DNA of 64,000 nucleotides from Aliihoeflea sp. 40Bstr573 (GTDB lineage Bacteria > Pseudomonadota > Alphaproteobacteria > Rhizobiales > Rhizobiaceae). The notes beneath the pieces are model-generated. The model was not told where the DNA came from and searched no databases. It worked only from the letters and a program-made list of their open reading frames with translations. Where the stretch lies: assembly GCF_024105655.1 (NCBI RefSeq), contig NZ_JAAAMH010000012.1, positions 51,600-115,599 on the forward strand. The letters are read 5' to 3'. A program made the translations under genes and the position numbers. Within the stretch, counting starts at the first letter, position 1. Each line of letters opens with the position of its first letter. Positions 46,810 to 56,778 of this stretch are shown here, piece after piece.

Positions 46810-47185
46810 CGTGCCGCCCGTTGCCCTCTGCCGGCTATCGCCGGACCCGTTGACGTTCCGGCGCGTCCCGGCGCCGGAGGATCCACGCCGTGAGGAACGA
46901 AATACGAGACAGATCACGGTGAGTCGCTGGAAAGCACCTTTCCTCATCCATGGTAAACAAGCCGTTAACCAAACTTACCAAAGTCGAGTGGCTGGCCCAG
47001 GCGTCGCTGCGCAAAGTGGCGCAGCCGAACGTTTCGCACTTGCAGCACATTCCGTCTCGGATTATATGCGCGCCCCATGCCTCGCTTGCCTTACGGAAAG
47101 CAGGGGACTTATTCGCGAAGGCGTCCTTCGCCTCGCCACAAATTTTCGCGACAAGCGAACCGAATCAAGAATCACGGGATCTGAC
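46810..47185. other. divergent intergenic region podJ/merR (376 nt)
   Basis: No gene is seen. It should hold the promoters of podJ (minus) and of the MerR gene (plus). A TTAACCA word at 46965-46971 resembles a CtrA half-site. GANTC methylation sites lie at 46921-46925 and twice near 47162-47174. No GACGTTT operator is present, so autoregulation of merR through that motif is not evident. Confidence 0.45.
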
Positions 47186-47638
47186 ATGAACATCATGCCG
47201 GCCGGCACTGACGTGGCCTCCTTTTCGAATGCATCGGGCGACGAGAATAGCGAACTGATGCGCATCGGCGATGTCGCGCGCAAGTTCGACGTCAGCCTGC
47301 GCACGCTGCGCTTCTACGAGGACAAGGGGCTGATCCAGCCCAAGCGCGAAGGCACGACGCGTCTTTATGCCCACCGCGACTTGGCGCGCCTCAAACTCAT
47401 CACCTTCGGCACCAAGGTCGGCTTCTCGCTGCGCGAGATCAAGCAGATGATGGATCTCTACGATCCGAGCGGCACCAACATGAAGCAGTACCGCTTCGTC
47501 CTCGACAAGTCGGAGCGCCAGATCGCCCGTCTGGAGGAACAGCGCCGCCAGCTCGATGAGGCGATCGAGGAGCTGCGCCAGACGCGTGACGGGATTGCCT
47601 CGCTGGTCGAGGAGCGTCAGCGCGCCAACGCGGCCTGA
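47186..47638 (+). CDS. MerR-family regulator of fatty-acid/acyl-CoA degradation
   Basis: This 150-aa protein has the MerR winged helix (about 25-95: LMRIGDVARKFDVSLRTLRFYEDKGLI) and a dimerisation helix rich in Arg/Glu/Gln. It lacks metal-binding cysteines, as in the LiuR-like regulators of acyl-CoA degradation in alphaproteobacteria. It precedes the beta-oxidation operon with a terminator and a large palindrome in between. ATG 47186 is used; the family start may be a few residues later. Its effector is probably an acyl-CoA, by inference. Confidence 0.85.
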   Translation: MNIMPAGTDVASFSNASGDENSELMRIGDVARKFDVSLRTLRFYEDKGLIQPKREGTTRLYAHRDLARLKLITFGTKVGFSLREIKQMMDLYDPSGTNMKQYRFVLDKSERQIARLEEQRRQLDEAIEELRQTRDGIASLVEERQRANAA

Positions 47639-47662
47639 TCCAACCGACGTTCAGCATTTCTG

Positions 47663-47692
47663 AAGCCGGCTCCTCGCGAGCCGGCTTTTTTG
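47663..47692 (+). terminator. intrinsic terminator of the MerR gene
   Basis: AAGCCGGCTC and GAGCCGGCTT form a perfect 10-bp stem with a 5-nt loop followed by T6. It ends the merR transcript before the operator of the next operon. Confidence 0.9.
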
Positions 47693-47710
47693 TTGCGCGA
47701 TGATCAGCGC

Positions 47711-47752
47711 CTATCAAACTTTGACGTTTACGCAAACGTCAAAGTTTGATAG
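47711..47752 (+). promoter_or_regulatory. 42-bp perfect palindromic operator before the beta-oxidation operon
   Basis: Two 19-nt arms (CTATCAAACTTTGACGTTT and its complement) flank a 4-nt centre ACGC, all pairs matching. The core GACGTTTACGCAAACGTC resembles LiuR-type MerR operators. It lies 74 nt above the acyl-CoA dehydrogenase start. The same 18-bp core is found at 33344-33361. Confidence 0.8.
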
Positions 47753-47825
47753 GCATCCTCTCCGGATCAGCGCCCCGCCGGCAGGACCGGGAAAGGGGCT
47801 TTCAGCTTTCTTTCGGAGGAATGCC

Positions 47826-49622
47826 ATGCCGACCTACAAGGCCCCCGTCGCGGACACCCTTTTCGTTCTGAATGAAGTTCTCGGCTATGAGCGCTATGGC
47901 AATCTCGCCGGCTTCTCCGATGCGACGCCGGACGTTCTGGAGGCAATCCTTCAGGAAGGCGCCAAGCTCGCCGAGAATGTGCTGCACCCGCTGAACCGCG
48001 TCGGCGACGAAGAAGGCTGCACCCGCCACGAGGACGGCTCGGTGACGACGCCCAAGGGCTTCAAGACGGCCTACGATCAGTATCGCGAAGGCGGCTGGAT
48101 GGGGCTTTCCGTGCCGGCCGAGTTCGGCGGGCAGGGTCTGCCTTACACGGTCCATTCGGCGATCGGCGAATACATGTCATCCGCCAACATGGCGCTGATG
48201 ATGTATCCCGGCCTGACGCAAGGCGCTGTCGCCGCGATCCTCGCCCATGGCTCGGACGAGCAGAAACACGCCTATCTGCCGAAGATGGTCGAGGGCGTCT
48301 GGACCGGCACGATGAACCTGACCGAGCCGCATTGCGGCACCGATCTCGGTCTCCTGCGCACCCGCGCCGTGCCGAACGGCGACGGCACCTACAAGATTTC
48401 AGGCCAGAAGATCTTCATCTCGGCCGGCGAACACGACATGTCGGAGAACATCATTCACCTGGTGCTCGCCCGCATCGAGGGCGCGCCGGAAGGCGTCAAG
48501 GGCATCTCGCTCTTCATCGTGCCGAAGTTCAGGCTCGATGCGAACGGCAATCCCGGGGAGAAGAACGGCGTCTCCTGCGGCTCCATCGAGGAGAAGATGG
48601 GCATTCATGGCAACGCCACCTGCGTCATGAACTATGACGAGGCCGAAGGCGTTTTGATCGGCCAGGAGAATGGCGGCCTGAAGGCCATGTTCGTGATGAT
48701 GAACGAGGCGCGCCTCGGCGTCGGGCTGCAGGGCCTGTCGATCTCTGAAATCGCCTACCAGAACGCTGTCGTTTACGCCAAGGACCGTATCCAGGGCCGC
48801 TCGCTATCGGGCGCAAAGGCGCCGGAGAAGAAGGCCGACCCGATCATCGTCCACCCCGATATCCGCCGCAAGCTGATGACCATGCGCGCCATCAACGAGG
48901 CCGGCCGCGCGCTGATCCTGTGGACCGCGCTGAAGTCGGACGTCGCCCACCGCTCCGAGGACGCGAAGGAGCGCGAACAGGCGGAGGATCACATGAGCCT
49001 CATGACGCCGGTCATCAAGGGCGTCCTGACCGACAAGGGCTTCGACAATGCCGTCATGGCGCAGCAGGTCTATGGCGGCCATGGCTATATCGAGGAATGG
49101 GGCATGAGCCAGTTCGTGCGCGATGCCCGCATCGCGCAGATCTATGAGGGCGCCAACGGCATCCAGGCGCTCGACCTCGTCGGCCGCAAGCTCGGCCAGA
49201 ATGGCGGCCGCGCCGTCCAGGCCTTCTTCAAGGATGTGGGCGCCTTCTGCGAGGAAAACCGCGCGGACGAGAAGATGGCGCCCTACACCAAGTCGCTGAA
49301 GAAGGGCCTCAACGATCTCCAGGCCGCCACCATGTGGTTGATGCAGAACGCGATGGGCAAGCCCGACAATGCCGGCGCCGCCTCGACCGACTACATGCAT
49401 CTCTTCGGCCTCGTCTCGCTCGGCTACATGTGGGCCATGATGGCCAAGACCGCGCAGGAAAAGCTTAGCGAAGGCGCCAACGGTTCGGCCGCGTTCTACG
49501 AGAACAAGCTCGCCACCGCGCGCTTCTTCATGGATCGCCTGATGCCCGAGACGTCGGCCCATCTCGCCCGCATTTCGTCGGGCGCGGATTCCATGATGGC
49601 ACTTTCGGCGGACGCCTTCTAA
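47826..49622 (+). CDS. acyl-CoA dehydrogenase (long, FadE-type)
   Basis: This 598-aa flavoprotein has the acyl-CoA dehydrogenase domains plus the C-terminal extension of the long FadE-like family. [25 protein letters not shown] lies in the N-terminal domain, [13 protein letters not shown] in the beta domain, and [18 protein letters not shown] holds the catalytic Glu. It introduces the trans-2 double bond in acyl-CoA. GGAGG lies 6 nt upstream of ATG 47826; a frame extension to 47700 would run across the operator. It is the first gene of the operon. Confidence 0.94.
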   Translation: MPTYKAPVADTLFVLNEVLGYERYGNLAGFSDATPDVLEAILQEGAKLAENVLHPLNRVGDEEGCTRHEDGSVTTPKGFKTAYDQYREGGWMGLSVPAEFGGQGLPYTVHSAIGEYMSSANMALMMYPGLTQGAVAAILAHGSDEQKHAYLPKMVEGVWTGTMNLTEPHCGTDLGLLRTRAVPNGDGTYKISGQKIFISAGEHDMSENIIHLVLARIEGAPEGVKGISLFIVPKFRLDANGNPGEKNGVSCGSIEEKMGIHGNATCVMNYDEAEGVLIGQENGGLKAMFVMMNEARLGVGLQGLSISEIAYQNAVVYAKDRIQGRSLSGAKAPEKKADPIIVHPDIRRKLMTMRAINEAGRALILWTALKSDVAHRSEDAKEREQAEDHMSLMTPVIKGVLTDKGFDNAVMAQQVYGGHGYIEEWGMSQFVRDARIAQIYEGANGIQALDLVGRKLGQNGGRAVQAFFKDVGAFCEENRADEKMAPYTKSLKKGLNDLQAATMWLMQNAMGKPDNAGAASTDYMHLFGLVSLGYMWAMMAKTAQEKLSEGANGSAAFYENKLATARFFMDRLMPETSAHLARISSGADSMMALSADAF

Positions 49623-49722
49623 GCTCGGCCGTGTTCGGGCCTGATCTGTTCAGGCTTGAACTTTTTTGCTACCAATTTGGCCGCGCCCGGAAGAGGGGGC
49701 ACGGTCATCGGAGGAGACCCTA

Positions 49723-50895
49723 TTGGCAACGCATCCCGCAACAGTTCTCGGCCTGCCAAAACCCGATTGGGCCGGCGACGATGTCGCCATGCTCTACGAT
49801 ATGGCCGAGAAGTTTCTCGATGCCGAGATCGCGCCGCGCTATGAGGAATTCGAAAAGGCCGAGTGCTTCGACCGCGAGAGCTGGAAGAAGGCTGGCGAGG
49901 CGGGCCTTCTTTGCGCCTCCATGCCGGAAGAGTATGGCGGTTCGGGCGGCACCTACGCCCATGAGAGCGCCATCATCGAGGCGATCGGCCATGTCGGCGT
50001 CGACGGCTTCGGCATCTCGCTGCACAATTCCATCGTCGCGCCCTACATCCTCCACTACGGCTCCGAGGAGCAGAAAAAGAAGTGGCTGCCGAAGATGGCA
50101 TCCGGCGAGCTGATTGGCGCCATCGCCATGACCGAGCCGGGCGCCGGTTCCGACCTCCAGGGCGTCAAGACGCGCGCGGAGAAGGACGGCAACCACTACC
50201 GCATCAACGGTTCCAAGACCTTCATCACCAACGGCCAGCTTGCCAACCTCATCATCGTCGTCGCCAAGACTGATCCGTCGGCCGGCGCCAAGGGCACGTC
50301 GCTGATCGTCGTCGAGACCGACGAGGTCGAGGGCTTCGAGCGCGGCCGCAACCTCGACAAGATCGGCCTGAAATCGAACGACACGTCCGAGCTCTTCTTC
50401 AACGATGTGCGCGTCCCGACCTCCAATCTCCTTGGCCACGAGGAAGGGCAGGGCTTCATCCAGTTGATGCAGCAATTGCCGCAGGAACGCCTGCAGATCG
50501 GCGCCGGCGCCATCGCCATGATCGAGCGCGCGCTGTCGCTTACCATCGACTACGTCAAGGAGCGCAAGGCCTTCGGCAAGGCCGTCATCGATTTCCAGAA
50601 CACCCAATTCAAGCTTGCCGAACTGAAGACCGAGGCGACGGTCGGCCGCGTTTTCTACAATGACTGCGTCGCGCGCCACGTGAACGGCGGCCTCGACCCG
50701 GTCACCGCCTCCATGGCGAAGTACTGGCTGTCGGACCTGCAGAACAAGATCGTCGACGAGTGTCTGCAGCTCTTCGGCGGCTACGGTTACATGAACGAAT
50801 ATCCGATCGCGCGCATGTTCCGCGACGCCCGTGTCCAGCGCATCTATGGCGGCACCAACGAGATCATGAAGCTCCTGATCGCCCGCTCGCTCTGA
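49723..50895 (+). CDS. acyl-CoA dehydrogenase (short form)
   Basis: This 390-aa flavoprotein is a second, ordinary-length acyl-CoA dehydrogenase with AMTEPGAGSDLQGVKT, KTFITNGQLANLIIV and the C-terminal YGYMNEYPIARMFRDARVQRIYGGTNEIMK. A Gly replaces Glu in the IYGGTNEI block, as in long-chain/isovaleryl types whose catalytic Glu lies elsewhere. The start is TTG 49723 with GGAGGAG 6 nt upstream. Its substrate chain length is not determined. It is 100 nt downstream of the first dehydrogenase. Confidence 0.93.
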   Translation: MATHPATVLGLPKPDWAGDDVAMLYDMAEKFLDAEIAPRYEEFEKAECFDRESWKKAGEAGLLCASMPEEYGGSGGTYAHESAIIEAIGHVGVDGFGISLHNSIVAPYILHYGSEEQKKKWLPKMASGELIGAIAMTEPGAGSDLQGVKTRAEKDGNHYRINGSKTFITNGQLANLIIVVAKTDPSAGAKGTSLIVVETDEVEGFERGRNLDKIGLKSNDTSELFFNDVRVPTSNLLGHEEGQGFIQLMQQLPQERLQIGAGAIAMIERALSLTIDYVKERKAFGKAVIDFQNTQFKLAELKTEATVGRVFYNDCVARHVNGGLDPVTASMAKYWLSDLQNKIVDECLQLFGGYGYMNEYPIARMFRDARVQRIYGGTNEIMKLLIARSL

Positions 50896-50904
50896 GGAGA
50901 ACGA

Positions 50905-51360
50905 ATGTCGCAGCACGTCGCCGAACTGAGCTGGACGCGGGAAGCCGGAGCGGACTTCCTTGCAGGCCGCTATTCGCGTGTTCACGAGTTGCGCTTCGAT
51001 GGCGGAGCGATCTTGGCGGCATCCGCTTCGCCCGCCCTCGTGCCCGCACCCCATAGCGACGCCGCCGCCATCGACCCGGAGGAAATGTTCGTCGCCTCGC
51101 TCGCCTCCTGCCACATGCTGTGGTTTCTCGATTTTGCCAGACGGGCGAAGATCGACATCCGTTCCTATATGGATCGGGCAGAGGGCACGATGGCGAAGAA
51201 TGCGCATGGCCGCATGGCCATCGTCAAGGTCACGCTTCGCCCGCGCGTCGAATGCGACGGCGATGCAGCGACCATCGAAGAGTTGCATCACAAGGCGCAT
51301 GACGCCTGCTTCATTGCCAATTCGGTCACGACCGATGTGACGGTCGAACCCCAGTTCTGA
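50905..51360 (+). CDS. OsmC-family protein
   Basis: This 151-aa protein has the OsmC/Ohr fold with the two reactive cysteines in SLASCHMLW and DACFIANS. OsmC proteins reduce organic hydroperoxides. It lies 9 nt after the acyl-CoA dehydrogenase and 19 nt before the thiolase, inside the beta-oxidation operon, so it may remove fatty-acid hydroperoxides formed there. Confidence 0.9.
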   Translation: MSQHVAELSWTREAGADFLAGRYSRVHELRFDGGAILAASASPALVPAPHSDAAAIDPEEMFVASLASCHMLWFLDFARRAKIDIRSYMDRAEGTMAKNAHGRMAIVKVTLRPRVECDGDAATIEELHHKAHDACFIANSVTTDVTVEPQF

Positions 51361-51379
51361 GGATCAGAGGAGAACCCCG

Positions 51380-52588
51380 ATGACTGACGTATTCGTCTAT
51401 GACGCCGTGCGCACGCCGCGCGGCCGCGGCAAGAAGGACGGCTCGCTGCACGAAGTCCCGGCAGTGCGCCTCGGCGCCAAGGTTCTGGAAGCCGTGCGCG
51501 ACCGCAACGGGATCGATACCGCCAATGTCGACGACATCGTCTTCGGCTGCGTCGACCCTGTCGGCGAGGCCGGCTCGGTCATCCCGCGCTCCTCGGCCTT
51601 CGAAGCGGGCTATGACATGAAGGCGCCCGGCATCCAACTGTCGCGCTTTTGCGCATCGGGCCTAGATGCCATCAATCTCGGCGCGGCCAAGATCGCGGGC
51701 GGCTCGGACGAGCTCGTCGTCGCGGGCGGCGTCGAATCCATGTCGCGCGTCGGCATGGGTATGTCGGGCGGCGCCTGGTTCATGGATCCTTCGGTCGGCC
51801 TGCCCGGCTATTTCATGCCGCAGGGCGTCTCCGCCGACCTGATCGCGACCAAGTACGGCTTTTCCCGCGACGACGTGGACGCCTATGCCGTCGAGAGCCA
51901 GAAGCGCGCCGCGAACGCCTGGAAGAACGGCTACTTCAAGAATTCGGTCGTGCCGGTGAAGGACCAGAACGGCCTCACCATTCTCGATCATGACGAGCAC
52001 ATGCGCCCGTCCACCGACATGCAGTCGCTGGCTTCGCTCAACCCGTCCTTCGTGATGCCCGGCGAGATGGGCGGCTTCAACGCCGTCGCCATCCAGCGTC
52101 ACCCTGAGGTCGAGGCCATCAACCACGTCCACCATGCAGGCAATTCGTCCGGCATCGTCGATGGCGCGGCGGCTGTGTTGCTCGGCTCCAGGGAGGGCGG
52201 CGAGAAGCTGTCGTCGAAGCCGCGCGCGCGCATCAAGGCCTTCACCAATATCGGCTCCGAACCGGCACTCATGCTGACCGGCCCCGTCGACGTGACCGAA
52301 AAGCTCCTCGAACGCGCCGGCATGCAGCTTTCCGACATCGACCTGTTCGAACTCAACGAGGCGTTCGCCTCGGTCGTCCTGCGCTACATGCAGGCCTTCG
52401 ACATTCCGCACGACAAGATCAACGTCAATGGCGGCGCGATCGCCATGGGCCACCCGCTCGGCGCGACCGGCGCGATGATCTTCGGCACCGTCCTCGACGA
52501 ACTGGAGCGCCGCGATTTGAACACCGCACTCGTCACGCTTTGCATCGGCGCGGGCATGGGCACCGCGACGATCATCGAGCGCGTTTGA
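51380..52588 (+). CDS. fadA: acetyl-CoA C-acyltransferase (thiolase)
   Basis: This 402-aa thiolase has the nucleophile Cys91 in [10 protein letters not shown], the His block [14 protein letters not shown] and the second Cys in CIGAGMGTA. It cleaves 3-ketoacyl-CoA in the last step of beta-oxidation. It is followed after 22 nt by fadB. The pair would form the usual trifunctional-type complex. Confidence 0.95.
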   Translation: MTDVFVYDAVRTPRGRGKKDGSLHEVPAVRLGAKVLEAVRDRNGIDTANVDDIVFGCVDPVGEAGSVIPRSSAFEAGYDMKAPGIQLSRFCASGLDAINLGAAKIAGGSDELVVAGGVESMSRVGMGMSGGAWFMDPSVGLPGYFMPQGVSADLIATKYGFSRDDVDAYAVESQKRAANAWKNGYFKNSVVPVKDQNGLTILDHDEHMRPSTDMQSLASLNPSFVMPGEMGGFNAVAIQRHPEVEAINHVHHAGNSSGIVDGAAAVLLGSREGGEKLSSKPRARIKAFTNIGSEPALMLTGPVDVTEKLLERAGMQLSDIDLFELNEAFASVVLRYMQAFDIPHDKINVNGGAIAMGHPLGATGAMIFGTVLDELERRDLNTALVTLCIGAGMGTATIIERV

Positions 52589-52610
52589 TTAGGGCGGAGG
52601 AGATTTGACA

Positions 52611-54827
52611 ATGGCTGACTACAAGAACTTCACCGTCGAAACCGATGCCGACGGCATCGCGCTCGTCACCTGGGACATGCCCGACCGCTCGATGAACGTC
52701 TTCACCGAAGAGGTGATGGACGAGCTCGACAAGATCATCGACCAGGTCGCCGGCGAGGCCGCGATCAAGGGCGCGGTCATCACCTCTGGCAAGGACACCT
52801 TCTCCGGCGGCGCGGACCTGACCATGCTCAACCGCATGCTCGGCATCTTCGCCAAGGAAAAGACGACCAATCCCGACGCTGCCATGAAGATGCTCTTCGA
52901 CGGCGCGGGCCGCATGTCGTGGCTCTGGCGCAAGCTGGAGACGAGCGGCAAGCCCTGGGTCTCGGCGATCAACGGCACCTGCATGGGCGGCGCGTTCGAA
53001 CTGTCGCTCGCCTGCCATGGCCGCGTGGCGGCCGACAGCGACAGCGTCAAGATGGCGCTTCCCGAAGTCAAGGTCGGCATCTTCCCCGGTGCCGGCGGCA
53101 CGCAGCGCGTGCCGCGCCTGACCGATCCGCAGTCCGCTCTCCAGATGCTGACCACCGGCCAGAACCTTTCGCCGAAAAAGGCGAAGTCGATGGGCCTGAT
53201 CCACGAGATCGCCGCCCCCGACAAGCTGATCGAAACCGCCAAGGGAATGATCAAGAACGGTCTGAAGGCAACGCAGCCCTGGGACGAGAAGGGCTTCAAG
53301 TTGCCCGGCGGCCCCGTCTATTCGGCCGCCGGCGCGAACCTGTGGCCGCCGGCGATCGCCATCCTGCGCCGCGAGACCTACGGCAACTATCCGGCAGCCG
53401 CCGCGATCCTGAAATGCGCCTATGAAGGCCTCCTCGTGCCCTTCGATACGGCGCTCAAGATCGAGCAGCGCTATTTCACCGAAATCCTGCGCTCGACCGA
53501 AGCGGCGATGATGATCCGTTCGCTCTTCATCTCGCTGCAGGAATTGAACAAGGGCGCGCGTCGCCCTGCTGGCATTGAGCCGACTAAGTTCTCCAAGATC
53601 GGCGTTCTGGGTGCTGGATTCATGGGCGCGGGCATTGCCTTCGTCACCGCGAAGGCGGGCATCCCCGTCGTGCTTCTGGACCGCGACACCGCGTCAGCCG
53701 AAAAAGGCAAGGCGCACTCGGCCGGCCTGATGGACGGTGCGATCAAGAAGGGCCGCGCCACTGAGGACGACAAGGAAAAGCTCCTCTCGCTGATCACGCC
53801 GACCGACGACTATGCCAAGCTCGAAGGCTGCGACCTCGTCATCGAGGCCGTATTCGAGGATTCGGAAGTCAAGAAGAGCGCGACCGAGAAGACCGAGGCT
53901 GTCATCGCGGACAGTGCGATCTTCGCCTCCAACACCTCGACAATCCCGATCACGGGCCTGGCGAAGAACTCGAAGCGGCCCGACAAGTTCATCGGTATCC
54001 ACTTCTTCTCGCCCGTCGACAAGATGATGCTCGTCGAGATCATCCTTGGCGAAAAGACCGAGGACAAGGCGCTCGCCACCGCGATCGACTATGTCCGCGC
54101 GATCAAGAAGACGCCGATCGTCGTCAACGACACGCGCGGCTTCTACGTCAATCGCTGCGTGCTGCGTTACATGTCGGAAGCCTTCAAGATGCTGATCGAG
54201 GGCGTGCCCCCGGCGATGATCGAAAACGCGGCCAAGATGGCCGGCATGCCGGTCGGCCCGCTCGCGCTGACCGACGAGACGGCGATCGACCTCGCCCAGA
54301 AGATCATGAAGCAGACCATCCGCGACATGGGCGAGGGCGCCGTCGATCCGAAGCAGTTCGAACTCATCAACACGATGGTCGACACCCACGGACGGCACGG
54401 TCGCAAGAACGGCAAGGGCTTCTACGACTATCCGGCCAAGCCGGCAAAGAAGCATCTTTGGTCGGACCTGAAGACGCTCTACCCGCAGCAGGACGCCGAC
54501 TCGATCGACGTCGAGGAATTGAAGCAGCGCTTCCTCGTCGTCATCGCCCTTGAAGCGGCGCGCGTCATGGAAGAGGGCATCGTCACCGACCCGCGCGAAG
54601 CGGATGTCGGCTCGATCCTCGCCTTCGGTTTCGCACCCTATACGGGCGGTGCGCTGTCCTACATCGACGGAATGGGCGTGAAGAACTTCGTTGCCCTCGC
54701 CGAGAAGCTTGGCGGCGAATACGGCAAGGAGTTCGAGGTTCCAGCGCTCCTGAAGGACATGGCCGCCAAGGGCGAGACCTTCTACCAGCGCTTCGATCCC
54801 TATGCGGGCACGAAGAAAGCGGCCTGA
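52611..54827 (+). CDS. fadB: 3-hydroxyacyl-CoA dehydrogenase/enoyl-CoA hydratase (FadB/FadJ)
   Basis: This 738-aa bifunctional enzyme has an N-terminal enoyl-CoA hydratase domain (about 1-190, [21 protein letters not shown]) and the NAD-binding hydroxyacyl-CoA dehydrogenase domain starting near 325 ([20 protein letters not shown]), with the [18 protein letters not shown] signature. It does the hydration and second oxidation steps. ATG 52611 is preferred over TTG 52605, which is too close to the GGAGGAG. A strong terminator ends the operon. Confidence 0.95.
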   Translation: MADYKNFTVETDADGIALVTWDMPDRSMNVFTEEVMDELDKIIDQVAGEAAIKGAVITSGKDTFSGGADLTMLNRMLGIFAKEKTTNPDAAMKMLFDGAGRMSWLWRKLETSGKPWVSAINGTCMGGAFELSLACHGRVAADSDSVKMALPEVKVGIFPGAGGTQRVPRLTDPQSALQMLTTGQNLSPKKAKSMGLIHEIAAPDKLIETAKGMIKNGLKATQPWDEKGFKLPGGPVYSAAGANLWPPAIAILRRETYGNYPAAAAILKCAYEGLLVPFDTALKIEQRYFTEILRSTEAAMMIRSLFISLQELNKGARRPAGIEPTKFSKIGVLGAGFMGAGIAFVTAKAGIPVVLLDRDTASAEKGKAHSAGLMDGAIKKGRATEDDKEKLLSLITPTDDYAKLEGCDLVIEAVFEDSEVKKSATEKTEAVIADSAIFASNTSTIPITGLAKNSKRPDKFIGIHFFSPVDKMMLVEIILGEKTEDKALATAIDYVRAIKKTPIVVNDTRGFYVNRCVLRYMSEAFKMLIEGVPPAMIENAAKMAGMPVGPLALTDETAIDLAQKIMKQTIRDMGEGAVDPKQFELINTMVDTHGRHGRKNGKGFYDYPAKPAKKHLWSDLKTLYPQQDADSIDVEELKQRFLVVIALEAARVMEEGIVTDPREADVGSILAFGFAPYTGGALSYIDGMGVKNFVALAEKLGGEYGKEFEVPALLKDMAAKGETFYQRFDPYAGTKKAA

Positions 54828-54845
54828 CGGGTCGCCACATCGATC

Positions 54846-54873
54846 GGCCGGGCGGGCAACCGCCCGGCCTTTT
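54846..54873 (+). terminator. intrinsic terminator of the beta-oxidation operon
   Basis: GGCCGGGCGG and CCGCCCGGCC form a perfect 10-bp stem with a GCAA loop and T4 after it. Confidence 0.9.
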
Positions 54874-54891
54874 CATTGAGGGAAAGTGGAT

Positions 54892-55434
54892 ATGTATGTT
54901 TGGGGGCGCCTCGCGCGCATGGTGGCCACGGCGAAATCGCGCGGACCGTTCCGTCCGGGCGACGAGAGCCGTCTGAAGTTCCGCTGCCTGCCGTCGGACA
55001 TCGACCGCAACATGCATCTGAACAATGCGCGCTACATGATGCTGGCCGATGTCGGCCGCGTCGACATCTTCCTGCGCCTCGGCTTCCTCGGGCTCGCACG
55101 CGAGCGCGGCTGGGGGCCGATGATGGGCGGTCTGCAGTCCGTCTATGTTCGCGAGATCAAGCTGTGGCAGCGCTTCGAGGTCGTCACCACCGTCGAGACC
55201 TGGACCGACCGCCATTTGATCGGCCGTCACCGCTTCCTGCACGAGGACGGCCGCACCGCCGCCGTCATCATGACGACAGCCGGCGTCTACGACCGTGGCA
55301 ACCGCCGCTTCGTCCCGATCGACGAACTGATCGCCGAACTCGGCATCGATGCCACCCCGCGCCCGCTCTCGGGCCAGGAAGAGGCGTTTTTGGCCTCGCA
55401 TCAAGGCTTGCGCGAACTGGCGAAGACCGCTTGA
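54892..55434 (+). CDS. hotdog-fold thioesterase family protein
   Basis: This protein of about 180 aa has a 4HBT-like hotdog fold, with DIDRNMHLNNARYMMLADVGRVD and the LWQRFEVVTTVETWTDRHLIGRHRFL strand pair. It may hydrolyse acyl-CoA or a related thioester, but no substrate is known. ATG 54892 is preferred to GTG 54886; both are weakly supported. It follows the beta-oxidation terminator and is probably read with the next gene. Confidence 0.82.
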   Translation: MYVWGRLARMVATAKSRGPFRPGDESRLKFRCLPSDIDRNMHLNNARYMMLADVGRVDIFLRLGFLGLARERGWGPMMGGLQSVYVREIKLWQRFEVVTTVETWTDRHLIGRHRFLHEDGRTAAVIMTTAGVYDRGNRRFVPIDELIAELGIDATPRPLSGQEEAFLASHQGLRELAKTA

Positions 55435-55457
55435 TTACGGGCCGAACGGAGACCCAC

Positions 55458-56075
55458 ATGTCGCGCATCATCGACTACTACCTCATCGGCTCCTCGCCAT
55501 ACGCCTATCTCGGCCACAAAGCTCTCCATGAGATCGCCGCGCGCCATGGCGCGACGATCCGCTACAAGCCGATCGACATCATGGGCGTCTGGGCGAATTC
55601 GGGCTCGGTCCCGCTCGGCCAGCGCACGCCGCTTCGCCAGCGCTACCGCCGCATCGAACTGCAGCGCTTCCGGGAGATGCGGGGGCTCATGCTCAATCTC
55701 GAGCCGAAATTCTTCCCCGTCGATTCCGCCCTTGCCGATCGCGTCGCCATCGCGCTCGTGGACGCGGGCGCCGATCCGTCCGGCTATCTGTGGCGCGTCC
55801 ACGAGGGCGTCTGGGCGAAGGACGAGAACATCGCCGACCGCGGGCAGCTCGGCGCCTATCTCGCGGCGGAAGGCCACGATGCACAGGCGATCCTAGCCGC
55901 CGCCGATACCGCGCAGGCTGAGGACCGCCGCCGGGCCAACACGCAGGCCGCCGCGTCGAGCGATGCCGTCGGCGCTCCGGTCTACGTACTCGATGGCGAG
56001 CCGTTCTGGGGCCAGGACCGGCTCGACCTCCTTGACGCCATGCTGACGACGGGCCGAGCGGCCTACCGGCCGTGA
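55458..56075 (+). CDS. 2-hydroxychromene-2-carboxylate isomerase (DsbA/kappa-GST family)
   Basis: This 205-aa protein has the DsbA-like thioredoxin fold with the HCCA isomerase N-terminus DYYLIGSSPYAYLG, whose serine replaces the DsbA active-site cysteine, and the C-terminal VYVLDGEPFWGQDRLDLLDAML. It would isomerise 2-hydroxychromene-2-carboxylate with glutathione, as in naphthalene breakdown, though many homologues have other roles. GGAG precedes ATG 55458. It starts 23 nt after the thioesterase gene. Confidence 0.85.
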   Translation: MSRIIDYYLIGSSPYAYLGHKALHEIAARHGATIRYKPIDIMGVWANSGSVPLGQRTPLRQRYRRIELQRFREMRGLMLNLEPKFFPVDSALADRVAIALVDAGADPSGYLWRVHEGVWAKDENIADRGQLGAYLAAEGHDAQAILAAADTAQAEDRRRANTQAAASSDAVGAPVYVLDGEPFWGQDRLDLLDAMLTTGRAAYRP

Positions 56076-56141
56076 GGCTGGACAAGCGGCCCGTGTCGCG
56101 TTACCACGCTCAAGGTATATTTTCCTCTAGCGGGGTGCGCC

Positions 56142-56777
56142 ATGCTCTCCCATGACAAGGTATGGGCTGCGATCGATGCGCTGGCTGCGCGCAACGCGCT
56201 GTCGGCATCGGGGTTGGCCAAGCGCGCCGGCCTCGATTCCACCGCCTTCAACAAGTCGAAGCGCCAGTCCGCCGACGGCCGCCCACGCTGGCCGTCGACG
56301 GAATCGCTGGCGAAAGTCATGGACGCGACGGGCGCCTCGATCGACGATTTGCTTGACCTCCTTAAGGCCGATGGCGAGGCGCGCGCCGCGCCGTCGACGG
56401 TGCCCCTGATCGGCTTCGCACAGGCCGGTGCCGGCGGCTATTTCGACGATGCGGGCTTTCCCGCCGGCCATGGCTGGGATCAGGTCACGCTGCCGGCTGG
56501 CGCGGGCGAGGGAGCGTACGCGCTGACGGTGCAGGGCGATTCGATGCTGCCACTCTATCGCGACGGTGATGTGCTGATCGTCGATCCGGCCGCGCAGGTC
56601 CGAAAGGGTGACCGCGTCGTCGCCAAGACGGTCAGCGGCGAAGTCACGGCCAAGGTGCTGGCGCGCAAATCCGCCAGGACGGTCGAACTCCAGTCGCTCA
56701 ATCCGGACCATCCCGACCGCTCGATCCCGGCAGGCGACATCGTCTGGATGGCGCGGATCGTCTGGGCGAGCCAGTAG
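56142..56777 (+). CDS. XRE/S24 LexA-like repressor
   Basis: This 211-aa protein has an N-terminal helix-turn-helix (about 18-75) and an S24 peptidase domain with the nucleophile Ser134 (QGDSML) and the base Lys162. An Ala-Gly bond at 96-97 (QAGAG) could be the self-cleavage site, as in LexA and phage repressors. No other phage gene is near. It may respond to DNA damage or stress. The 66 nt upstream are A/T-rich and may hold its promoter and operator. Confidence 0.88.
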   Translation: MLSHDKVWAAIDALAARNALSASGLAKRAGLDSTAFNKSKRQSADGRPRWPSTESLAKVMDATGASIDDLLDLLKADGEARAAPSTVPLIGFAQAGAGGYFDDAGFPAGHGWDQVTLPAGAGEGAYALTVQGDSMLPLYRDGDVLIVDPAAQVRKGDRVVAKTVSGEVTAKVLARKSARTVELQSLNPDHPDRSIPAGDIVWMARIVWASQ

Positions 56778-56778
56778 C

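Noticed and set aside
56142..56777. Prophage remnant suggested by the S24 repressor
   Set aside because: No structural, integrase or lysis genes are nearby, and neighbours are housekeeping genes on both sides.
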